DNA from: a virus
IMG/VR virus record: IMGVR_UViG_3300034063_000999
Span: 1-23,947 of that record
Length of the DNA: 23,947 bases
Reading direction: 5' to 3' (one strand)
Shown: in pieces, positions 5,813 through 11,535 of the stretch
How the letters are laid out: every line of letters begins with the position of its first letter
Numbering within the stretch: position 1 is the stretch's first letter
The notes under the pieces: generated by a model
Told to the model about the DNA's origin: nothing
Seen by the model: only the letters and a program-made list of their open reading frames with translations
Database searches by the model: none
Position numbers and translations under genes: made by a program

Positions 5813-6633
5813 GCTGCGTTCTCCTTTGCGAACTGTTCGCGCATCTCGGCGAGGGATCGCTCGAGGGCGGTTTGTTTGGGTTGGCCTTGGGGTGGCAAAG
5901 TGACGAGCTTGGGCGCGGTGGCCGGAGCATCGATGAAGACGCCTCGCCAGCCGTGCTTCACGCTCTTGCGTAGGGCTTCGACGGCGGCGGCTTCGTTGAC
6001 GGCGGCGAGGTCGTCTACGATGCGCTTGGCGGCGGTGGGCGTGAGCGGGGCTTTGATTTCGCGCCGGTGTTGGGCGAACTCGGCCCAGGCGCGGGTGAGG
6101 CCAGGGCCGTGGGGCAAGGGCAGGGACGATGGGTCGAATTTGGGAGCGGGGGCACGTTTGGGTTTCGGGGCTTCCTTTTCCGAAGAAGGTAGCGAAGGCG
6201 ATGAAATCGCCGGAGCAGGCGCGTCAGCGCTTATTTCGGTTTTCTTTTGGTTCTTTTGGTTGGGGTGACGCTGCGTCACCATCGTTGGTGACGTGGCGTC
6301 ATCATCATTGGTGACGCTGCGTCCTTGATGACGTGGCGTCCTTGATGACGCTGCGTCATCATGAATGGCGCTGGTCAGCAGCAGCCAGTCGCACGCCATG
6401 CGGCGGCCGTTCTCGATGCGAGTTGAGGCGATCAGCTTGATGATTCCTGCGGACTGCAGCCGCCCGAGCACGTCGCCGACCCGGCGGGTGCTGATGCCGG
6501 TCATCTCCGAGAGCTTGCCCTTTGAGGCGTAGCAATCGTAGGGATCGGCAAGGTCGGCCAAGGCCAGCAGCACCAGCTTGTCCATCGGCGCGAGCTTCTG
6601 CGGCCACGCCCATTTGCGAGCTGCGGTGCTCAT
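5809..6633 (-). CDS. replication initiator, lambda O-like
   Basis: 274 residues. The N-terminal winged helix-turn-helix (about 10-90: LVLLALADLADPYDCYASKG ... LSEMTGISTRRVGDVLGRLQ) should bind the origin. A charged low-complexity linker (92-175) contains the iterons in its DNA. The C-terminal domain (AWAEFAQHRREIKAPLTP ... KSVKHGWRGVFID, 182-235) resembles the helicase-loading end of phage replication proteins. The start at 6633 gives the ATGA overlap usual in this operon; an ATG at 6642 is possible. Together with the downstream dnaB it would assemble the phage fork. Confidence 0.8.
   Translation of the reverse strand: MSTAARKWAWPQKLAPMDKLVLLALADLADPYDCYASKGKLSEMTGISTRRVGDVLGRLQSAGIIKLIASTRIENGRRMACDWLLLTSAIHDDAASSRTPRHQGRSVTNDDDATSPTMVTQRHPNQKNQKKTEISADAPAPAISSPSLPSSEKEAPKPKRAPAPKFDPSSLPLPHGPGLTRAWAEFAQHRREIKAPLTPTAAKRIVDDLAAVNEAAAVEALRKSVKHGWRGVFIDAPATAPKLVTLPPQGQPKQTALERSLAEMREQFAKENAA
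6266..6358. repeat. iterons of a putative replication origin inside the initiator gene
   Basis: Five 13-bp palindromic repeats: TGACGCTGCGTCA at 6266-6278 and 6346-6358, TGACGTGGCGTCA at 6289-6301, TGACGCTGCGTCC at 6312-6324 and TGACGTGGCGTCC at 6329-6341. Start-to-start distances are 23, 23, 17 and 17 bp. Beside them at 6232-6263 lies a T-rich stretch that could be the unwinding element. Origin iterons within the linker-coding part of the initiator gene is the lambda O/ori arrangement. A weaker copy (10 of 13) is at 5809-5821. Confidence 0.75.
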
Positions 6634-7031
6634 TTGCGCCACCGGTTGCGGCGGATGCCGTCGCGGTTCTCAAAGACGAGGCGACCCTCAGTGTCGGCCT
6701 TGACGTACACGCATTTGATCCGCTCGCCGGCCGACCAGTCCGCGGCATTCTGCACTGAGCAGATCACCGGCTCGCTCCAGTCCGGCACTGAAACGTAGAG
6801 CAGGCGGGTGTTGGGGATCTTCTTGGGGAGAACGGCGCCGGTGACCTGGTCGCCGGGTTGGTAGCCAACCTGCTTGGCGACAGTCTCGGCGAGCTGCTGG
6901 TCGGTGACTGGGGCGGCTTTGAGGATGGCTTCGGGCTGGGCTTCTGGGGTGGGTTTGGGGGGCTTCTCTGTGGGTTGACTGACGGACTGACTTACGGTTG
7001 ACTTTGCGGCGGTTAGGATGGATTTGATCAT
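6630..7031 (-). CDS. hypothetical protein with possible OB/S1-like domain
   Basis: 133 residues from the ATG at 7031 (MIKSILTAAKSTVSQSVSQP). A Pro/Glu-rich linker (about 15-45) precedes a beta-rich region: YQPGDQVTGAVLPKK, NTRLLYVSVPDWSEPVICSV, GERIKCVYVKADTEGRLVFE, whose strand pattern resembles an S1/OB fold that binds nucleic acid. The C-terminus is basic (RRNRWRK). Its stop overlaps the initiator ATG. The frame stays open upstream to a TTG at 7130 with an ATG at 7118; no start has a clear Shine-Dalgarno, so the N-terminus is uncertain. Confidence 0.6.
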   Translation of the reverse strand: MIKSILTAAKSTVSQSVSQPTEKPPKPTPEAQPEAILKAAPVTDQQLAETVAKQVGYQPGDQVTGAVLPKKIPNTRLLYVSVPDWSEPVICSVQNAADWSAGERIKCVYVKADTEGRLVFENRDGIRRNRWRK

Positions 7032-7191
7032 AGGTGTTTTTGCTAAAAATTTCGGGAGGTCGAAGCGGTCGGGGGTATTAGAGAAATTGATAACGACAGA
7101 CCCCGGCCTCCCCTCCATAACACGATCCAATAACTCTCATGTGCAACAGCTCTACTCTGTTGTCGCATTAACGACTTGGTCGGTTTGCGGC
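7032..7191. other. intergenic region with short hairpin
   Basis: 160 nt between two leftward genes, the largest gap in this operon. It holds an inverted repeat CAACAG (7144-7149) / CTGTTG (7157-7162) with a 7-nt loop. No T-tract follows on either strand, so it is more likely an operator or RNA-processing hairpin than a terminator. Part of the gap may be coding if the downstream gene starts at 7118 or 7130. No convincing promoter seen. Confidence 0.3.
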
Positions 7192-7803
7192 TCATCTCTC
7201 GCTTTCCTCTGTCGAGCCAGTCTCAATCTCAATAGCAGCAGCCGGCAGTGCAGCGGCCTTTTGCGCCTCGCGTCCTTCTGGGCCGACCGATAAATCCACC
7301 CGTTCCGCCGTCACATCGATCACCTGCTCGCTCCTCAGTCCACGCACGAAGCTATTCCAAGCATCAGCCGCAGGTGCCATCACATGCTCGACACGCTGCG
7401 TTGCGCCGCCGCTCAACAGCTCTGCCTTCTCGCTTGCCACCGCCGACATGATGACCAAGCCGTGGTCCTTCATATCTGGCACGCGATCAAGCAGTTCCGC
7501 GGTGCCCACAGCTGCGAGGGTTTTCCAATTGTTAGCTGCCGTCTGACGCGCCTTCTCAAGCGCCTCGGGCCGGTTTCGGATCAGCGCAATGATCGTGTGG
7601 TAGGACGTGTTGAAGGCTCGAGCGATGCGCGTGGCCGGCATGCCGCTGACATGCGCTGACAGAATCTCAGCGACCTTGCCCGGAGGCACGTCTTCGCCGG
7701 TGTGGCCCTGAACGCTGACTAGCTCCTTGCCTGCATCATCCTTGATGATCTTGACTCGGTGTCCGCCAGCCTTGGGCTTTGATCGTGTTTTAGGTCTCGC
7801 CAT
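7192..7803 (-). CDS. HTH DNA-binding protein, possibly terminase small subunit-like
   Basis: 203 residues. A very basic N-terminus (ARPKTRSKPKAGGHR) precedes a helix-turn-helix at about 46-75 (AEILSAHVSGMPATRIARAF, NTSYHTIIALIRNRPE). A helical region (TAELLDRVPDMKDHGLVIMS ... LLSGGATQRVEHV, 100-140) resembles the helix pair after the HTH in small terminase-like or transposase-like phage proteins. It could recognise DNA for packaging or regulation. No large terminase is in this window, so the packaging role is only a suggestion. The C-terminus is acidic. Confidence 0.55.
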   Translation of the reverse strand: MARPKTRSKPKAGGHRVKIIKDDAGKELVSVQGHTGEDVPPGKVAEILSAHVSGMPATRIARAFNTSYHTIIALIRNRPEALEKARQTAANNWKTLAAVGTAELLDRVPDMKDHGLVIMSAVASEKAELLSGGATQRVEHVMAPAADAWNSFVRGLRSEQVIDVTAERVDLSVGPEGREAQKAAALPAAAIEIETGSTEESER

Positions 7804-7806
7804 AAA

Positions 7807-8187
7807 TCATTCCTCCGCATCTCCACGCAGCACGGCCGGACGCACCCAATTCGGGTCATTCTCGCCACCTTCACGCCCGCTCAATAAAAGCGGCTCCTGC
7901 GCGATTTTAACGCCCTTGCTATGGGCTGAGATCTCGTTAAGCGCGCGGGTCAGACTCCGCACTACGCTTCTGGCCTTGGTCGCCGTGCAATCCATGGCCC
8001 AGGCCGTCAAATGTCCGCCCTGCCAAGACCGGAGGTAAGGCCGAGCGCCCTTGATTGTGCGCAGCAGTGCGGACAGCTTCGGCTCCCGGCTTTGGAACAA
8101 CCACCGCTTGCCGCCGACATTCCAATAGCACAGCGCCGCGGGATAACGCGGTAGGCCGGTCTTGGGGTTGATAGTGTTGGTAGTCAT
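7807..8187 (-). CDS. hypothetical protein (126 aa)
   Basis: Starts MTTNTINPKTGLPRYPAALC and includes aromatic and basic clusters (WNVGGKRWLFQSREPK, ARPYLRSWQGGHLTAW). A middle helix (KARSVVRSLTRALNEIS) is followed by a loose polar tail. The ATG overlaps the lipoprotein stop (ATGA), and its stop is 3 nt from the HTH gene. No family recognised and no signal peptide or membrane segment. A soluble early protein, perhaps anti-host; that is speculation from position only. Confidence 0.6.
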   Translation of the reverse strand: MTTNTINPKTGLPRYPAALCYWNVGGKRWLFQSREPKLSALLRTIKGARPYLRSWQGGHLTAWAMDCTATKARSVVRSLTRALNEISAHSKGVKIAQEPLLLSGREGGENDPNWVRPAVLRGDAEE

Positions 8188-8405
8188 CTCAACCTCTCCC
8201 GGTAAGACTGCGTAAGGTCATCCCACTCAAACCCACGCGGCGCCGTCAGCCGCATCCACGAGTCCCGCAGCGCATACCAGCCCTCGAGCTTGTAGTTGTA
8301 CTCCCAGCTCGCCGGCGCGTTGTGCGGCGCGGTCGCCCGCCAAGACGCCGCGGAGCAGCCTGCGAAGAGGCTGCAGGCGGCAAGCATGGCGAGCGCGCGG
8401 ATCAC
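8184..8405 (-). CDS. small predicted lipoprotein
   Basis: 73 residues from a GTG at 8405 placed 7 nt after a strong Shine-Dalgarno (GGAGGA), which decides this start over an upstream ATG. The N-terminus (IRALAMLAACSLFAGCS) is a compact signal peptide ending in a lipobox, L-F-A-G-C, so the protein should be lipidated on Cys. The mature part is short, aromatic and charged (WEYNYKLEGWYALRDSW). The start overlaps the stop of the preceding 50-aa gene as GTGA. An early lipoprotein could act in superinfection exclusion; it lacks the Pro-rich look of an Rz1 spanin. Confidence 0.65.
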   Translation of the reverse strand: MIRALAMLAACSLFAGCSAASWRATAPHNAPASWEYNYKLEGWYALRDSWMRLTAPRGFEWDDLTQSYRERLR

Positions 8406-8554
8406 TTGCGCTTCCTCCAAATCCTCTCAGCCACCGCCAACATGGCAGCCGCCGGCAAACACGGCCGGTCGCCGTGATACACCTTGGCGCCGGCTTTCTC
8501 GTTGTCCCGCGCGGCGAGCCATTGTGTGACCATGTCAATGTCGTGGGTGGTCAT
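8402..8554 (-). CDS. 50-residue hypothetical protein
   Basis: Translation is MTTHDIDMVTQWLAARDNEK followed by AGAKVYHGDRPCLPAAAMLAV and ending AERIWRKRK. The ATG at 8554 overlaps the TGA at 8551-8553 that ends the alternative frame of the methyltransferase gene (ATGA), and its own TGA overlaps the lipoprotein GTG. It therefore fits the coupled chain only if that alternative frame is translated. Helical and soluble; function unknown. Confidence 0.6.
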   Translation of the reverse strand: MTTHDIDMVTQWLAARDNEKAGAKVYHGDRPCLPAAAMLAVAERIWRKRK

Positions 8555-9504
8555 GCGGCCTCCTTATGCTGTTGGTCCGCCGAGGAGACGCCATGCGAGC
8601 GCAGCCACTGCTGGAACTTGTCCGTTGCCAATGGCGCGGAGGCGGTGAGACCGATGGGCCATCCCATTAGCCACTCGGTCCAATCGGGGTTCAGCGTCCC
8701 ACCAGTCAGGTCGCCACGGATGTCCGGGTGATTGCCCAGCATCTTCTGCATCTTCGAGCCGGGGCGTCCCGCTGCGTCCTCGTTGGCGCAGGGCGTTGGC
8801 CACATCTTGACCGCGGCCGTCAGCGCCGTTCCTCCCTGCGCATATTTTTTCTTTCTGCTCTTCGCGCAATCCGATGTCGGCGTCGGCCACATCTTGTTGC
8901 CCGTTGCGTGCTCGGCTGCGATCTGCGTTGCCAAACTCCACTGGCCGCGAGGATGCAATCGCTGCGCCTCCTTGAGTAGTGCCGGGATCGTCGCCGACAT
9001 CTGGTAGTTCGCCACCGGCGTAGCCCAAGACCCAGATGCGGTCGCGGCGGTGCGGAGCGCCAACGTGGTGCGCTCCCACAATTCCCCAGCGCGCATCATA
9101 CCCCATTTCGGCAAGGTCACCGAGGACCACGGCAAGTCCTCGCTTAACAAGCAGTGGGCTGTTTTCCACGAAGACGAGGCGCGGTCGAACCTCGCCGACA
9201 ATGCGCGCCATTTCGGTCCACAGTCCTGACTGCTTGCCGGTGATTCCGGCACCCTTGCCGGCGGCGCTGATGTCTGTACAAGGAAACCCGCCAGAAACGA
9301 CTTCAGCAATTCCTCGCCACGGTCGTCCGTCAAAGGTTCGCACGTCAGACCAGACGGGAAACGGCTCCAAGCATCCGTCGTTTTGTCGCGCCACAAGAAC
9401 GCTTGCGGCGTAGGCGTCATATTCGACGGCGCAGACGGTGCGCCATCCGAGCAGCTTGCCGCCGAGTATTCCGCCGCCAGCGCCTGCGAAAAGAGCCAGC
9501 TCAT
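8551..9504 (-). CDS. overlapping same-strand frame within the methyltransferase gene
   Basis: A 317-codon open frame covers nearly the whole methyltransferase gene in another frame. It begins MSWLFSQALAAEYSAASCSD, contains WATP, MWPTPT and MWPTPC repeats, and ends with LNPDWTEWLMGWPIGLT and KFQQWLRSHG. From memory very similar proteins (MSWL..QAL..EYS, WPTP repeats, WLMGWPIGWT) are annotated in many phages, so the frame appears preserved. Its ATG at 9504 lies 7 nt after AGGAGG and overlaps the upstream stop (ATGA); its stop overlaps the next ATG. These signals favour real translation, but GC-rich DNA also yields spurious frames. Confidence 0.45.
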   Translation of the reverse strand: MSWLFSQALAAEYSAASCSDGAPSAPSNMTPTPQAFLWRDKTTDAWSRFPSGLTCEPLTDDRGEELLKSFLAGFLVQTSAPPARVPESPASSQDCGPKWRALSARFDRASSSWKTAHCLLSEDLPWSSVTLPKWGMMRAGELWERTTLALRTAATASGSWATPVANYQMSATIPALLKEAQRLHPRGQWSLATQIAAEHATGNKMWPTPTSDCAKSRKKKYAQGGTALTAAVKMWPTPCANEDAAGRPGSKMQKMLGNHPDIRGDLTGGTLNPDWTEWLMGWPIGLTASAPLATDKFQQWLRSHGVSSADQQHKEAA

Positions 9505-9508
9505 TCAT
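8564..9508 (-). CDS. DNA (cytosine-5) methyltransferase
   Basis: 314 residues. Motifs in order: SAM-binding LALFAGAGGGILGG (motif I), catalytic GGFPCTDISAAGKG (motif IV, with PCT in place of the usual PCQ), VFVENSP (VI), HRRDRIW (VIII) and RLRAIGNGQVPAVAALAW (IX/X). The target-recognition region carries DVADA/DVANA repeats. It would methylate cytosine in phage DNA, likely to evade host restriction. The ATG at 9508 is only 3 nt after AGGAGG, and a second ATG 4 nt later opens another long frame. No cognate endonuclease is adjacent, so it looks like an orphan enzyme. Confidence 0.9.
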   Translation of the reverse strand: MNELALFAGAGGGILGGKLLGWRTVCAVEYDAYAASVLVARQNDGCLEPFPVWSDVRTFDGRPWRGIAEVVSGGFPCTDISAAGKGAGITGKQSGLWTEMARIVGEVRPRLVFVENSPLLVKRGLAVVLGDLAEMGYDARWGIVGAHHVGAPHRRDRIWVLGYAGGELPDVGDDPGTTQGGAAIASSRPVEFGNADRSRARNGQQDVADADIGLREEQKEKICAGRNGADGRGQDVANALRQRGRSGTPRLEDAEDAGQSPGHPWRPDWWDAEPRLDRVANGMAHRSHRLRAIGNGQVPAVAALAWRLLGGPTA

Positions 9509-9695
9509 TTTCCTCCTGCTGCCATTGCGGCGCCTCAAGCATCTTGTGGATGTTGTTGATGACGGCCGTGACCATCGCTGACGTTTCCCTACGAGAATGC
9601 TCGCCAAACTCCTGCGCGAACGCATGGAACTCGTTGCGATGCGCATCCATGAACATCATGAGGATGTCGGCCGTTTGGAAATCGACGGTCTTCAT
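9501..9695 (-). CDS. small hypothetical protein (64 aa)
   Basis: Starts MKTVDFQTADILMMFMDAHR, a helical protein with a Met-rich segment and a Gln/Glu-rich tail (QWQQEENE). The ATG at 9695 overlaps the preceding stop (ATGA) with GGAG 8 nt upstream; an in-frame ATG at 9707 is an alternative. Its last codons contain the Shine-Dalgarno and both start codons of the methyltransferase locus, so ribosomes finishing here can reinitiate at either. Function unknown. Confidence 0.6.
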   Translation of the reverse strand: MKTVDFQTADILMMFMDAHRNEFHAFAQEFGEHSRRETSAMVTAVINNIHKMLEAPQWQQEENE

Positions 9696-9946
9696 ATGTT
9701 GCTCCATTCGTGGCCGCAGATCCGATCCGCCTCGTACTCCAAGCGCTTATCCGCTTCCCACTCGGCGTCTTCCTCCGGCGTGCGCGCGGGCCGCGTGCTG
9801 TCTTCCGCATCCTCGACCAGGCCTTCAAGCGCCGGATCAAACGGCACGCCGTAGCGCTCGCACTGCTCCTCCGCTTGGTTCCAGATGTCAGCCTCGCGCT
9901 GCTCATCGCAGCAACGGTCGTCCGGGTCTCCGAGTTCGTAGCTCAT
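9692..9946 (-). CDS. acidic hypothetical protein (84 aa)
   Basis: Very acidic throughout (MSYELGDPDDRCCDEQREAD; EDAEWEADKRLEYEAD), with no hydrophobic core of note. Such acidic small early phage proteins sometimes mimic DNA to block host nucleases, but that is only a guess from composition. Its end (ICGHEWSNI) carries a Cys/His. Coupled by ATGA at both ends. Confidence 0.6.
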   Translation of the reverse strand: MSYELGDPDDRCCDEQREADIWNQAEEQCERYGVPFDPALEGLVEDAEDSTRPARTPEEDAEWEADKRLEYEADRICGHEWSNI

Positions 9947-10269
9947 TTCCAGCTCCTCTCGTCCCAGTTAGCCCGCAGCTTCACATAGGTGATCAGCGCC
10001 GTGTGCAGCTCGTCAGACGCCGCGGCCATTGCCTTGGGCGAGGTCGTGACGTGAACCAAGTCGGGCATCGCCGCGGCGAGCACCTCGCACATATGGCGCG
10101 CCTCATTGCGCTCCTTAATCAGCTTGAGCATCGGCGACTCCAACTGCGGCAGCGAAGCGGCCAGCGCCTCAACCACCGGAATGACGGCATCGGCGGGTCC
10201 GAGGCATTCGGGGTCGCCGCACTCGCACAGCGCATCCGGGCGATAGGGTTGGTCAAGCAGGTCGATCAT
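9943..10269 (-). CDS. hypothetical protein with Cys motif (108 aa)
   Basis: Starts MIDLLDQPYRPDALCECGDP and has CECGDPEC near residue 15-22, a possible small metal site, then a long helical region (VVEALAASLPQLESPMLKLI, ARHMCEVLAAAMPDL) and a C-terminal helix ending WDERSWK. No family recognised. The ATG overlaps the stop of the membrane gene and the stop overlaps the next ATG, so it is part of the coupled early chain. Confidence 0.6.
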   Translation of the reverse strand: MIDLLDQPYRPDALCECGDPECLGPADAVIPVVEALAASLPQLESPMLKLIKERNEARHMCEVLAAAMPDLVHVTTSPKAMAAASDELHTALITYVKLRANWDERSWK

Positions 10270-10391
10270 CGGGACCGTCCTTTCCGTTCAATCCAGTCGC
10301 AGGCGACCAGCGTGATGACGCAGAGGACGGCGAAGGGAACGAATGGGCCGTCGAGGAGGTAGTTGATCGTTTCGATTAACGTCGGCGTCAT
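10266..10391 (-). CDS. 41-residue membrane protein
   Basis: Translation MTPTLIETINYLLDGPFVPF then AVLCVITLVACDWIERKGRSR: one transmembrane helix and a basic C-terminal end, expected inside by the positive-inside rule. The start at 10391 is supported by GGAGGA 7 nt upstream, which lies in the last codons of the HTH gene. Its TGA overlaps the next ATG. As the second gene in the early operon it could modify the host membrane early in infection, for example in exclusion; no direct evidence. Confidence 0.6.
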   Translation of the reverse strand: MTPTLIETINYLLDGPFVPFAVLCVITLVACDWIERKGRSR

Positions 10392-10392
10392 A

Positions 10393-10581
10393 TCAGTTTC
10401 CTCCGGTGGTGTTGTTCGCGATGAACTTGGCGAGTTGCGTTGCAGGAACCCGGCGCGTGCGTTGCCCAAAGGCAATGCTCGGCAGCCGGCCGTCGATGAC
10501 CCATTTGCGGGCCGTGGCATAGCTCACCCGGAGGGCGTTGGCCGCATCGCGGATCGTGAGCAGTTGTGGTGTGTCTGTCAT
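10393..10581 (-). CDS. excisionase-like / MerR-type HTH DNA-binding protein
   Basis: 62 residues from the ATG at 10581. The sequence LLTIRDAANALRVSYATARK followed by WVIDGRLPSIAFGQRTRRVP is a classic winged helix of the excisionase/AlpA (HTH_17) type: helix-turn-helix, then the 'W-I-x-x-G-x-L-P' wing and basic 'RR-x-P'. Proteins of this group bend DNA for excision or act as regulators (as P2 Cox does both). It heads the early operon and starts just 4 nt after repeat array B, which covers its ribosome-binding region. It is 2 kb from the integrase, so a regulatory role is at least as likely. Confidence 0.8.
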   Translation of the reverse strand: MTDTPQLLTIRDAANALRVSYATARKWVIDGRLPSIAFGQRTRRVPATQLAKFIANNTTGGN

Positions 10582-10584
10582 AAA

Positions 10585-10614
10585 ATCTGTAGGCATGTGT
10601 AGGCACGCAGGGCA
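10585..10614. repeat. 10-bp tandem repeat array B
   Basis: Units in 10-bp phase on the plus strand: ATCTGTAGGC, ATGTGTAGGC, ACGCAGGGCA. They match the array A unit (ATATGTAGGC). The array lies directly upstream of the excisionase-like ATG at 10581 and replaces any recognisable Shine-Dalgarno, so a protein bound there, or the transcript folded there, could control that gene. Confidence 0.65.
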
Positions 10615-10672
10615 CGACATTGCGCGGGGCAGGTGAGGGCGATGTCGTGGTGGGCGGGCATCGATTTCGCTA

Positions 10673-10701
10673 AACATGCCCACACATGCCCACAGGTGCA
10701 A
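10673..10701 (-). promoter_or_regulatory. putative early leftward promoter with repeat array C
   Basis: Two identical 10-bp units ACATGCCCAC occupy 10675-10694 (GTGGGCATGT on the minus strand). They sit between TTGCAC (minus strand, 10701-10696) and CATGTT (10678-10673), 17 bp apart. The boxes are weak, but the layout (TTG box, then 10-bp repeats in the spacer) is the same as at array A. This would drive the long early operon from the HTH gene leftward, with about a 90-nt leader containing array B. Confidence 0.4.
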
Positions 10702-10735
10702 GCATTATTTTTCCGGTGGTAGCAATTGACCCCAA

Positions 10736-10770
10736 TTGACAGCCGTTGGCATCCGTTGGAATGTGTTGGC
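10736..10770 (+). promoter_or_regulatory. putative rightward promoter with repeat array D
   Basis: TTGACA at 10736-10741 is a consensus -35; 17 bp later lies GAATGT (10759-10764), a poor -10. Three 10-bp units, AGCCGTTGGC, ATCCGTTGGA and ATGTGTTGGC (10741-10770), fill the spacer, the -10 and the start region. A second TTGAC at 10726 keeps the 10-bp phase. The ATG at 10774 follows immediately. A protein on the repeats would directly cover the polymerase site. Confidence 0.5.
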
Positions 10771-10773
10771 GCT

Positions 10774-11034
10774 ATGAACACCACAAAGAAACCGAAGCGA
10801 CTTGTCGGCTCACGCCGGTCCGTCTTCGCCAACATCAGCGACCAGGTGCATGCCCGCCTGCAGCGCAGGGCGCCGGCCGCGCACCTCACCGCGGCCAAAT
10901 ACACCGGCGTGGCCCTCGAGTTCTACATGGACCTTGAGGATGCCTTCGGCGGCCCCATGACCGAGCAGTTCCGGTCAATGATCCTGCGCAACGTCGGCGG
11001 GATGGCCGCGAAGCTGGAAAAAGCCCTCCAGTAA
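10774..11034 (+). CDS. possible ribbon-helix-helix-type regulator
   Basis: 86 residues. A basic N-terminus (NTTKKPKRLVGSRRS) leads to VFANISDQVHARLQRRAPAA and HLTAAKYTGVALEFYMDLED, which resembles the strand-helix-helix order of small RHH regulators; the C-terminal half is helical. It is the first gene of the rightward unit, opposite the excisionase-like gene, the position where temperate phages put a repressor. RHH proteins commonly bind short tandem direct repeats, which would fit the 10-bp arrays on both sides. The family assignment is weak. Confidence 0.55.
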   Translation: MNTTKKPKRLVGSRRSVFANISDQVHARLQRRAPAAHLTAAKYTGVALEFYMDLEDAFGGPMTEQFRSMILRNVGGMAAKLEKALQ

Positions 11035-11080
11035 GTCGCTGATTTACAGAGGGAAGCAACTATTTTGTATTAATGTGCAA

Positions 11081-11130
11081 ATGATGCTTGCAGATGCCAA
11101 CAGATGCTATAGGATGACTACCGATGACAA
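11081..11130 (+). repeat. 10-bp tandem repeat array E, overlapping promoter and start codon
   Basis: Five units in phase, each with GATG at positions 3-6: ATGATGCTTG, CAGATGCCAA, CAGATGCTAT, AGGATGACTA, CCGATGACAA. Reversed, CAGATGCCAACA reads TGTTGGCATCTG, the same unit as array A. A promoter-like pair TTGCAG (11088-11093) and TAGGAT (11110-11115), 16 bp apart, lies within it. The last unit contains the ATG of the next gene at 11124, so binding here would block transcription and perhaps translation. Confidence 0.6.
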
Positions 11131-11336
11131 CACACACCACACGATTCGTTGGTCGTCGCGTTGGCCCGCGCGTCTTTGGGTTTAAAACTCGCCCAATGAC
11201 CGAAGACCAAAGGAACAAAGCCGAAAAACGCCACGCCTTGATCACTCAATTGGTCGCCGAGCATCCAGAGCTGAACGCTTTGGGGTTTGGCGCTTGGCCG
11301 GAATGCTACCAAAAACAGATTCGCGCCTTGCTCTAA
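11124..11336 (+). CDS. small basic hypothetical protein (70 aa)
   Basis: Starts MTTHTTRFVGRRVGPRVFGF; the first 25 residues are basic and Gly/Arg-rich, the remainder helical (EDQRNKAEKRHALITQLVAE). The ATG lies in repeat array E, with AGGA 9 nt upstream also formed by a repeat unit. No family recognised. It is 4 nt upstream of the next small gene, so the two are likely co-transcribed. Confidence 0.55.
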   Translation: MTTHTTRFVGRRVGPRVFGFKTRPMTEDQRNKAEKRHALITQLVAEHPELNALGFGAWPECYQKQIRALL

Positions 11337-11340
11337 CGCC

Positions 11341-11535
11341 ATGAAAATTCGCGTCACCTACACGGTCGAAGTGTCTGACATTGAGCGCCGCGGCATTTCT
11401 GCCAGATACAAAGGGCACGACCGGCCCTGCACTCGCAAGGAGGCCCAAGATTATTTGCAAGAAGTCGGTGTGTCCGGGCTTGATGACCTAGAAGACGAAT
11501 TGAATGACTTTCGTTTTCGTAAAACAAAATCATGA
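11341..11535 (+). CDS. small hypothetical protein (64 aa)
   Basis: Starts MKIRVTYTVEVSDIERRGIS; a short beta strand is followed by helices (RKEAQDYLQEVGVSGLDDLE), giving an alpha/beta mini-fold of unknown function. It lacks a clear Shine-Dalgarno and probably relies on reinitiation after the gene ending 4 nt upstream. Its TGA overlaps the ATG of the lipoprotein gene. Confidence 0.55.
   Translation: MKIRVTYTVEVSDIERRGISARYKGHDRPCTRKEAQDYLQEVGVSGLDDLEDELNDFRFRKTKS

Noticed and set aside
6266-6358. CRISPR array
   Set aside because: Repeats are 13-bp palindromes with 4-10-bp gaps inside a coding gene; no spacers of CRISPR size and no cas genes.
7144-7162. Rho-independent terminator in the 7032-7191 gap
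   Set aside because: Stem is only 6 bp and no T-tract follows on either strand.
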